Assembly: GCF_020873875.1 (NCBI RefSeq)
Contig: NZ_JAHWGU010000024.1
Span: forward strand, 62,001 to 126,000
From: Actinoplanes sp. DH11
Lineage (GTDB): Bacteria > Actinomycetota > Actinomycetes > Mycobacteriales > Micromonosporaceae
Direction: 5' to 3'
Length of the DNA: 64,000 nucleotides
Part shown: piece after piece, positions 53,039-61,300 of the stretch
Layout of the letters: each line of letters starts with the position of its first letter
Numbering within the stretch: the stretch's first letter is position 1
Position numbers and translations under genes: made by a program
The notes under the pieces: generated by a model
Databases searched by the model: none
Told to the model about the DNA's origin: nothing
What the model saw: only the letters and a program-made list of their open reading frames with translations

Positions 53039-54784
53039 TCAGACCAGCTCGCGGGCCAGGCGGAACCCGGCGGGCGGCTGGTACGTCAGGTCGGTGCTGC
53101 CGTCGATCAGGGCCTTGCCGGACGCCAGGATCTGCCGGGCCAGCGAACGCCAGTACTGCCCGAGGGCGGCGTGCGCGTCGGCGCCCGGCTCCATCACGAA
53201 ACCGAGGGCCGGGTCGGTGGCGATCCGGTTGATCAGGGTGGCCGGTGCCGCACCGAAACCGCAGGCCACGATGTTCGGCGCGTAGCGGTGCGTGCCCCGG
53301 TCGGTGAGCCGCTGGTAGGCGCTGTCCCAGGCGTCCGCCGCGTTGCTGCCGCTGAGCAGGTAGACGGTCGGGCGCAGCACCTTGGGCTGCTCCTGCTTGA
53401 GCATCGGGATGTCCTGGTCGATGACGTCCATCAGGGTCTCGAAGGCGCTGCCGTACCGGGCCGGCCCGCGCGCGCTGAACCACGGCGACTGGCCGCCCGC
53501 GGTGATCGGCTCCAGCGGGCGGCGGGTGGCCGTCTCGTCGGCGAGGCCCAGCACCGCCAGCCGCAGGGCAGCCGTCACGTCACCGGCCTGGAGCAGCGTC
53601 TCGTGCAGCGCGTGCACCCCGTCGGTGAGGTCGCCGATGTACGGCAGGACCGCGTCCGACTCGTCCACCACCAGGTAGATCGGCTGCACCCCGTCGGCCG
53701 GCTTCCAGACCTTGCTGCCCGGGTCCTGCTGGAGCACCACGGCCGGCGGTTTGCCCTGCGCCGGCACGGTGCCCGGAGCGGCCGGGGCCGTGACGGCGGC
53801 GGGCGCGGGGGCCGCCGGCAGCACCGAAGGCTGCGTCCACGGCGCCGCCTGGATCGGTGCCGGCGCGGTGCCGATGCCCATGTGCTGCATCACCGCCGGG
53901 ACCACCCGTTCCACGTCGGGCGACTGGAACAGGCCCTGTTCGGCCAGGAACTTGAACAGGTTCGTCGCCTGGATCGCCTGCTGGTCCTGACGCTGCAACT
54001 CGGCCTGCTCGTGGTCGAGCAGCAGAGCCATCACCTTCGCGGTGTCCTCCGGGTGGCGGGCCAGGTGCAGCATCGCCATCTGCCGGGCACTCATCTCCTG
54101 GCCGCCCATCGCGGTCAGCTCCATCTGGGTGGCCTGGATCCGGGCCATCTGCTGCATCCGGTCCAGCTCGCCCTGCTGGAGCGACTGCTGCACGTTCACC
54201 TGGTGCCGTACGACGTTGTTCTCCAGTTGCCGGGCCCCCTCCACCTTCTCCTGGAGGTAGCGGCTGGCCTCGGCGTCCGGCAGCAGCCGCGGGCTCAGCT
54301 CGAAGATGGTGAGACCGTCGGGCAGTTCCACCGGGCCGGCGAACCGGCGGCGGATCGCCTCCTCGGCCTGGGTGGACTGCTCGATGCCGAAACCGCGGGT
54401 GATGGTGCGCAGCTCGGTCTTGAGGAAGCCGTAGACCACCGGCAGCGCGTCCTTGATGTTGCGGCGGACCACCTGCGCCGGGTCGTGCACCCGGAACGCG
54501 ACGTCCACGGTGGCGATGAAGAAGTAGTAGTCGCCGCGCGACGGCAGCGGACTGCTGCGCAGCTCCACGGTCCGCCGGTGGTCGCCGGTGTCCACGTCGT
54601 ACCGGGTGCGGTAGGCGCCGTACGTCTGCTCCCACTTGGACAGCGGGCGTCCGCCGAAGTACTGCACGTCGCCGCTGCCGGTGGCATAGACGACGGCGAC
54701 GTCCGGGGTGGTCCCGGCCGAGCGGTCGAACAGGCCGCGCTGCACGGGAGTGACGTTGAGGATCAGGTTGAGTGGCTGGGTCAC
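53039..54784 (-). CDS. SPFH-like domain fused to a degenerate vWA domain
   Basis: A 581-residue fusion. Residues about 20-240 resemble an SPFH/band-7 fold (YYFFIATVDVAFRVHDPAQVVRRNIKDALPVVYGFLKTE). A Gln-rich coiled segment (QQSLQQGELDRMQQMARIQ) and a Pro/Ala linker follow. The C-terminal vWA-like domain (about 380-570) has lost its metal site: VVDESDAVLP replaces DxSxS, and the later aspartate position reads YLLSGSN. It looks like a scaffold paralogous to the vWA next door. GTG at 54784 overlaps the stop of the P-loop gene. Confidence 0.75.
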   Translation of the reverse strand: MTQPLNLILNVTPVQRGLFDRSAGTTPDVAVVYATGSGDVQYFGGRPLSKWEQTYGAYRTRYDVDTGDHRRTVELRSSPLPSRGDYYFFIATVDVAFRVHDPAQVVRRNIKDALPVVYGFLKTELRTITRGFGIEQSTQAEEAIRRRFAGPVELPDGLTIFELSPRLLPDAEASRYLQEKVEGARQLENNVVRHQVNVQQSLQQGELDRMQQMARIQATQMELTAMGGQEMSARQMAMLHLARHPEDTAKVMALLLDHEQAELQRQDQQAIQATNLFKFLAEQGLFQSPDVERVVPAVMQHMGIGTAPAPIQAAPWTQPSVLPAAPAPAAVTAPAAPGTVPAQGKPPAVVLQQDPGSKVWKPADGVQPIYLVVDESDAVLPYIGDLTDGVHALHETLLQAGDVTAALRLAVLGLADETATRRPLEPITAGGQSPWFSARGPARYGSAFETLMDVIDQDIPMLKQEQPKVLRPTVYLLSGSNAADAWDSAYQRLTDRGTHRYAPNIVACGFGAAPATLINRIATDPALGFVMEPGADAHAALGQYWRSLARQILASGKALIDGSTDLTYQPPAGFRLARELV

Positions 54785-57072
54785 GCGACATCGTTCCTTG
54801 CCGGGCGCAGGGCTTCCTCGACCGCCAGCGCGGTGCGGGGCTTGGGTTGCAGGTTCTCCGGCGCCCGCCACTGTGCGACCTGGCGCAGGACCAGCGAGCC
54901 GGTGCGCTCGCTCAGGCTCGCGGTGCCGGCGAGCATCCGGCTCAGCGAGGTGCGTACGCCGGTGTCCGTCTCGGCCAGCGCGGCCCAGTCGGCGAGCGCC
55001 GCCTCGACGTAGAGCGGCCACGCGCCGGAGTTCAGCACGTGCCGCCACATCTCCATCAGTACGCGGCGCAGCTCCTGCCGTTCGTCGGCGAGCATCAGCA
55101 GGGTGGGCCAGGTAATCCGCTGCCCGCCGGTCTCGTGGTCGGTGGTCAGCGAACGGGCCAGGTAGAGGAAGACGAACTCGCCGACCAGGGAGCGCCGGCG
55201 GTCCCGCAGCCAGTTCGACACCCGGCTGAGCACCAGCGGCGCGTTGCGCAGGTCGTCCTGCATGATCAGGTCGCCGAGGCTGTCCCCGATGCTGATCGCC
55301 AGGTCCAGGTTGTCGACCAGGGCGAGCCGGTCCAGGGCGGCCAGCGCCGCGCCGGCACCGAGCGGGCCGAGCGCGATCCCGTGTGCCCGGGCCGCGGTGG
55401 CCTGACCGGCCGGGTTGTCCAGGTTGCCGTAGAGCCCGGCGACCACGGCGTCGACGAGCGGACGCAGGTCGGGGCGGGCGGCGGGTACGCGCAGGGCGTA
55501 CGCCACCACCTCCCGGTTGAACAGGTTGTCCCGATCGATGGCCATGCCCGCGAGCACCTGGCTGTAGACGTAGCCGAACGCGTAACGGGAGAGCACGCCG
55601 AGCGCGGTGCCGACCCAGGCGCGGACCTCGTCGTCCGGGTCGCTGGCCAGGTCCCGCAGCCAGGCGAGCAGCTCGCGGTGCATGCCGAACTCGCGCCAGG
55701 CGTGCTCCAGCACCTGCTCGGGGTGACCGTCGTCGCGGTACTCCATCACCTCGGCCGGCGCCGGGCCGAAGGGCCCGCGGGTGACCGTGTCGCGGACCGT
55801 GGCGCGCAACAGCCGCAGCACCTCCCGCCTGTTGCGGCGGAACGGGTCCCGCCACGGTGCGCGTACCGGTGCCGGGCCGCTGTGCATCGGGGTGGGCGGG
55901 CCGTCGAGCCGGGCGGTGAGCATCCCGGCGGCGCGCACCACGTGCTCGTAGGACAGGCCGTTCAGCACGGCCAGGGCGATCGCCAGGCACCGCGCCGGCA
56001 CGTCAGGCAGGCTGCCGAACCAGATGTCGAACCCCTCGACGGCCTGCCGGGACATCCGGTCGCGGGCCCGGGCCACGTCGACCGCCGTACCGTCCAGGCA
56101 CTGGCTGACCACCAGGGCGTAGTCGGCGGCGCGTTTCATGCCGGCGTCACCGGTGAGCACCTCGCCGGTCAGTTTCGCCAGCTCCGCGTCGGCGAGCACA
56201 CCTGGGCAGAGCGCCGGGTCGTCCCGCAGACGCCACTCGAGGTGCCGGGTGAACACGTCGTTCGGGTGCGGTGCCGGTCCGAGGTCGACCACGTACCCGT
56301 GCAGCTCGTCGTCGGTGAGGGTCTCGGTGCTGCTCAGGGTCAGCACGAGGCGCGCGTCGATGGTCTCCAGAGCGGCCTCCAGCTGCTGGAGCATCCAGCC
56401 CCGGACGGCGGCCCACGCGCTCGGCTCGCTGAGCACGAACCCGGCGGCGGTGAGCGCCCGGTCGTTCTTGGCGTCCCGCTGCAGCAGCGAGGCCAGCTCG
56501 GCGAGGTCGACGTCGCGGTCCAGGTTGTAGATGACCCGGTCGGACGGCGCCTGGAGCAACCGGATGGCGGCCGCGCTCTTGCCCTGGTTCGGCGCGGCCC
56601 GCAGGATCACCACGCGCCGGTCGTGCTGCTCGGTGGTGACCCGGCTCCACTCGCCGGGCTTGACGAAGGCGAAGCGCACCGCCTCGGCGAGCGTGGTGCC
56701 GAGGCGCTGCACCGGTTTGCACCTGCCGTCGCCCAGGACGATCTCGAACTTGTGGCCGCCGACGAAATCCCCGCTGATCTTGCTGCTGGCCTCCCGCAGC
56801 CGATCGGCGCGCTGCTGGGCGTTGGTGGCGCTGTGCGGTTTCGACCGGTCGTTGTTCTCCAGCTTCGACGTGTCCGGCGCCGGTGTCGCCTGGTCCGGTG
56901 CCGAACCGGGCGCCGGTGCCGAGCCGGGCGCCGGTGCGGCCGGCTGACCCGGGGGCGCGGCGCCTCCGCCAGGCGGGTTCGGCCCCGCCGGCGCCGGCGC
57001 CTGCTTGGGTGCCGGCTGTGGTGCCGGACCCGCCTGGGCGGGAACCTGTGGTTTCGGCGCCGGTGCGGTCAC
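54781..57072 (-). CDS. Large P-loop protein with N-terminal Gly-rich motif
   Basis: A 763-residue protein. Residues 1-70 are Pro/Ala-rich. At 100-109 is SGDFVGGHKF, which reappears at the end of the adjacent cyclase-like protein. Next comes a strand and P-loop-like VVILRAAPNQGKSAAAIRLL (about 153-172) and a possible Walker B at ARLVLTLSSTE. The long C-terminal part is helical (ALRVPAARPDLRPLVDAVVAGLYG), suggesting a STAND-like or helical-repeat effector. The Walker A is atypical (AAPNQGKS), so ATPase activity is not certain. GTG at 57072 overlaps the upstream stop. Confidence 0.7.
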   Translation of the reverse strand: MTAPAPKPQVPAQAGPAPQPAPKQAPAPAGPNPPGGGAAPPGQPAAPAPGSAPAPGSAPDQATPAPDTSKLENNDRSKPHSATNAQQRADRLREASSKISGDFVGGHKFEIVLGDGRCKPVQRLGTTLAEAVRFAFVKPGEWSRVTTEQHDRRVVILRAAPNQGKSAAAIRLLQAPSDRVIYNLDRDVDLAELASLLQRDAKNDRALTAAGFVLSEPSAWAAVRGWMLQQLEAALETIDARLVLTLSSTETLTDDELHGYVVDLGPAPHPNDVFTRHLEWRLRDDPALCPGVLADAELAKLTGEVLTGDAGMKRAADYALVVSQCLDGTAVDVARARDRMSRQAVEGFDIWFGSLPDVPARCLAIALAVLNGLSYEHVVRAAGMLTARLDGPPTPMHSGPAPVRAPWRDPFRRNRREVLRLLRATVRDTVTRGPFGPAPAEVMEYRDDGHPEQVLEHAWREFGMHRELLAWLRDLASDPDDEVRAWVGTALGVLSRYAFGYVYSQVLAGMAIDRDNLFNREVVAYALRVPAARPDLRPLVDAVVAGLYGNLDNPAGQATAARAHGIALGPLGAGAALAALDRLALVDNLDLAISIGDSLGDLIMQDDLRNAPLVLSRVSNWLRDRRRSLVGEFVFLYLARSLTTDHETGGQRITWPTLLMLADERQELRRVLMEMWRHVLNSGAWPLYVEAALADWAALAETDTGVRTSLSRMLAGTASLSERTGSLVLRQVAQWRAPENLQPKPRTALAVEEALRPARNDVA

Positions 57073-57887
57073 CGGTTGTCCACGTACTTGTGGCCCTGGA
57101 CGAAGTCGCCGCCGAACTGGCCGCCGCCGACGTAGGTGCCGTGGAACCCGCCGTTGAACTGCCCGCCGCTGACCGTGCCGGTGTTCGCGGGCGCGGTCCC
57201 GGCGGCGTCCCGGTCAGGGTCGGTGGCATCGCGGTCAGGATCGGCGGCGTCGCGCTCGGCGGCGGCGTCGCGGCCGGGCGGGGCGCCGGCGGCCGGGATG
57301 CCCGGCGGGTACGAGCGGCCGGGCACCTGAACCCAGGCCCGTTCCCGCAGCTCCTTGACCTCGAGGTCGACCGGCGCGAACTCCTGCGGCTCCATGCCGC
57401 GGTAACCGTGCCGGACCACGCCCTGGTAGATCTCGTCGGAGACGATGAACGACATCGCCGCGTCCGGCGCTGCGGTCAGTGCGGCCCGCAGCGGCGCGGC
57501 GTCCACCAGGCGGGCCGCCGTGTTGATCGCCGCACCCACCCAGCGGTCGTCCTTGCGGTGACAGTTGCCCTGGTGCAGCGCCATCCGCAGCCGCATCCGA
57601 TGATCCGCGGAGTGGAACCGGGCCTTCTCCCGCAACGCGTCGTCCACGGCCGACACGAACCGCCCGGCCAGGGTCACCGAGTTCGCCGCGGTCGTCGGGA
57701 CCAGCATGATGATGCCGTCACCGCGATCGAGCTGCACCACGGCTGCCGGGTCGATGTGCACGTCGGTGAGCGCGGTCCGGACGACGTCGTACATGGCGTC
57801 GGTCAATGATTCCTGGAAGGGAATGGTCCGCGCACCGAAGCCCTCGATGTCGACGACCACGATGAAGTGGAAGGTGGGCTCGGACAT
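57069..57887 (-). CDS. Nucleotide-cyclase-like protein, first gene of the operon
   Basis: A 272-residue protein. Residues 1-190 resemble a class III cyclase homology domain: VVVDIEGFGART, QLDRGDGIIMLVP, RMALHQGNCH and WVGAAINTAARLVDA. Similar domains serve as sensors or switches in actinobacterial conflict and signalling proteins. An Asp/Arg/Ala repeat linker (DADPDRDATDPDRD type) leads to a Gly-rich tail with GGQFNGGF, YVGGGQFG and GDFVQGHKY. ATG at 57887 follows GGAGG by 8 bases. Whether it makes a cyclic nucleotide is unknown. Confidence 0.78.
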   Translation of the reverse strand: MSEPTFHFIVVVDIEGFGARTIPFQESLTDAMYDVVRTALTDVHIDPAAVVQLDRGDGIIMLVPTTAANSVTLAGRFVSAVDDALREKARFHSADHRMRLRMALHQGNCHRKDDRWVGAAINTAARLVDAAPLRAALTAAPDAAMSFIVSDEIYQGVVRHGYRGMEPQEFAPVDLEVKELRERAWVQVPGRSYPPGIPAAGAPPGRDAAAERDAADPDRDATDPDRDAAGTAPANTGTVSGGQFNGGFHGTYVGGGQFGGDFVQGHKYVDNR

Positions 57888-58331
57888 GAATCATGCCTCC
57901 GATGACAACGGACTGTTCAGCGCGCCGAACTGACACTCTGAAGATCTCCGGCCGGGATGAGAAGGACATCTGGCGTGGACGGTCGCCGGCGTTCGATGAG
58001 GACGGACACAAAGTAGGTCCGATTCGGGCGCCGGAACCAGGTGCCGAACCGGCATAAAAAATTCCTGAATGATCGGACGACCACCGGCGAGCCGATCATT
58101 CGCGCTGCTCGGCGCGAGTGGCCGCGATGATCGCCCGGGGATTAACCCGAACGGATGACGCCCGCGGTAAAAGGTGAGAACAATTCGCCGGCAATGACGG
58201 ATCGGCGCGACGACGTCCGGCCCCTTAGCGTCTCCCGGGGCCCGCCGAGGCGAAACCAACAAAGGGAACACTAAATGCACCCTTCCGGCATAACGTACCC
58301 CTGACGGCAGGGCGACCGGATCGGGTGTTCG
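57888..58331. other. Divergent promoter gap between signalling operon and surface protein
   Basis: 444 bases without a convincing gene. GAATGATCGG at 58067-58076 is repeated inverted at 58092-58101, a possible operator or hairpin. A nine-codon ORF (58275-58304) begins after AAAGGGAACACTAA and stops 27 bases before the surface-protein ATG, in the same frame. The region is lower in GC than the flanking genes, as expected for promoters. Confidence 0.5.
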
Positions 58332-61300
58332 ATGGTGCGAGGGACCACACGCCTCGGTGGCGCCGTCCTGTTGATCTGTCTCGGTGCGCTGCTCGTCGCC
58401 GTACCCGTGCTGCGGCCCCAGCTCGCGCCGCCGGCCCGGGCCGCGCAGAGCACCTGCCCGGCGCCGGTGTCGATCGCCAACGGCGACTTCGAGGCGCCGG
58501 TGCTGGCCCCCAACTCGATGTCGCTGATCCCCGAGGGGGACATGCCGGGCTGGCGGACCACGGCGCCGGACCGGGTCTTCGAGCACTGGCGGGAGATCCG
58601 GCAGGGATTCACTGCCGGCTCGGGTGACCAGTTCGTGGAGCTGAACGCGAACTACGTGTCCCAGCTCTACCAGGATCTGCCGACCACGCCGGGCCAGACG
58701 TTGCGCTGGGAGCTGCGGCATCGCGGCCGGCTGGGCACCGACGTGATGGCGACGAAGATCGGCCCGGTCGGCGGCGCCCTCGTCCAGCAGGGCCCGCTGA
58801 TCTCCGACGGTGCGGCGGCGTGGGGCACCTGGTCGGGCATCTACACGGTGCCGGCGGGGCAGACCAGCACCCGGTTCGCGTTCGACTCGATCTCGGCGGC
58901 GCAGAACAAGCCCACCTACGGCAACTTCCTCGACGGCATCGCGTTCGGCAACGCGCCGTGCCTGTTCACCACGATGGGCGTACGGGGTGGCCCGGCGAAC
59001 GTCGGCGACGTGCTGACCTACACCGCCGTCACCACCAATCAGGGTGGCAACCCGGCGAAGAACGTGGTCTTCACCGACGACCTGCCGGCCGGGACGGCGT
59101 TCGTGCCCGGCTCGATCAGGTCGATCAGCGGGTCGAGCACGACGGTGGTCTCCGACGCGGCGGACGCCGACACCGGGGAGTACGACGCGGGCGCGCGGCG
59201 GGTCCGGGTCCGGTCCGGCACCGGCGCGGGGCCGAGCGCGGGCGGCCAGATCGCGGTGGGCGAGGCCCGGACCATCACCTATCAGGTACGCGTGACCGCG
59301 GCGGCCGCGGCCACGACGGTGGGCAACGACGCGGCCGTGGGTTACCTGAACGCGCTCACCGGTACGACAGTCACGTCCACCTCCAACAGTGTCCCCGTCG
59401 CCGTGGCGCCCGCCGCCGACCTGGCGATCACGGCCGTGGTGGCGGCACCCGGCGTGATCGCCGGTCAGGGTGCGCGCACCGTGCTGACCGTGGTCAACCG
59501 GGGACCGGACACGGCGAGCACGGTGCAGGCGAGCGCGGTCGTCCCGTACGGCATCGCCGGTATCGGCGCCACCTCGCCGCAGGGTGCCTGCGCGGTCGCC
59601 GGCTCGGTGGCGACCTGTGACATCGCGTCGCTGGCGGCCGGCGCCACCGCCACCATGAACGTCACCGGAACCGTGATACCGCAGGCCACGCCGGGTGCTC
59701 AGGCCACCCTGACCGCCTCGGTGGCCGGCGCGACCTACGAGATCGATCAGGCGGACAACGCCACCTCGGTGAGCGCGGCCGTCGCCACCGTCACCGACCT
59801 GGACGTGACACAGTCGTACGCTCCCGCGGTGCCGGTCGCCGGCGCCACCGTGACCTACACCGCGATCGTGACCAACAACGGACCCTCCACCGCCCGGGGC
59901 ATCGTGCTGACCGACCCGGTCGCGACGGGCTCCACGTTCGTCAGCGCCGGCACGGCGGACGGCTCCTGCGTGTTCTCGGTGACCCTGACCGTCGAGTGCA
60001 CGCTGCCGGACACCGGCCCCGGTGACGTCCGGACCGTCACGATCGTGGTGCGGCTCGACCCGGCCGGCACCGGCGCGGTCAACAACGCGGTCTCGGTGAG
60101 CTCGTCCACCCCGGAGTCGGACGTCACCGACAACAACTTCTCGGTGCAGTCCACCGGCACCGCGCAGGCCGACGTGGGCGTGCAACTCACCATCGGTGCC
60201 GCCACCGCGAAGCCCGGTGACACCGTGCCGTTCACGCTGACCGTCACCAACTACGGCCCGTCGGCGGCCGGCAACGTCTCGTTCAACACGGTCGTGCCGG
60301 TCGGTTTCACGGTGAACCGACCGGCGTCGCCGTCCTGCACCAGCACCGCCTGCACGTTCGCGACGCTGCCCGCCGGCGCGGTCGTGAAGATCTCCGGCAG
60401 CACCACGGTCGGCGCGAACGCGGCCGCCGGCGTGCAGCAGTCGAGCACCACGGTGATCTCACCGACCACCGATCCGAAGCCGTCCAACGACACCTCGGTG
60501 GTCACGTTCACCATCGAGCTGGAGGCGGATCTGCGGGCCGGTCAGGCGCTGACCAACGACACCGAGGCCGGGGCGCCGCTGATCGCCGGGCACGACGTGA
60601 AGGGCGTCGTCACGGTCGCCAACGACGGGCCGACCCGGGCCGAGGGCGTGGTGCTGCGGCAGGCCGTGCCGGCCGGACTGCCGGTGCCGGTGGCGGCGCA
60701 GAGCGGCGGGACCTGCGCGTTCCAGGGCAGCGGCGCGCCGGGCGGCGTCACCCCGGACGGCGGGATCTACGTCTGCACCCGGCCGGTCCTGGACACGGCG
60801 GCGACCTGGCAGATCACGTTCGGCGCGGTGCCGCTGCCGCCGGGCTGGGCGGTCGGGACGTTCGCGCGCACGGCCACCGTCTCGGCGACCACCCGCGACC
60901 CGGGCGCGGCCGACGACAGCGTCACCACCACCCGTGCCGTCGAACGCCGCTCCGACCTGCGGCTTGTCACATCGGTCAGCCCGGCCGCCGTGGTGCAGAC
61001 CGACCAGGTGACCTTCACGGTCCGGGTCGGCAACGCCGGGCCGTCCGACGCGACGGGTGTGCTGGTCCGCCAGGAACCGGACACCGGACTGGTGCTGCTC
61101 ACCGGCACACCGTCCACCGGCGGCTACGACACCGGCGCACTCGCCTGGACCCTGCCGCGGGTGCCGGCCGGAGCCGCCGCGGCGGAACTGCTGCTCACCG
61201 GGATGGCCCAGGCTTCCGGCACGCTCGCCGGGCGGTCCCGGATCGTGGCCTCGGGCAGCACCGACCCGGACCCGTCGGACAACACCGGCACGGCCACCGT

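Noticed and set aside
47359-57887. Complete tellurite-resistance (ter) cluster
   Set aside because: No TerD, TerC or TerB-like genes are visible; only the vWA, phosphatase and kinase set is shared.
58275-58304. Nine-codon ORF upstream of the surface protein
   Set aside because: Too short to call a gene or attenuator; no coding or pairing evidence beyond its position.
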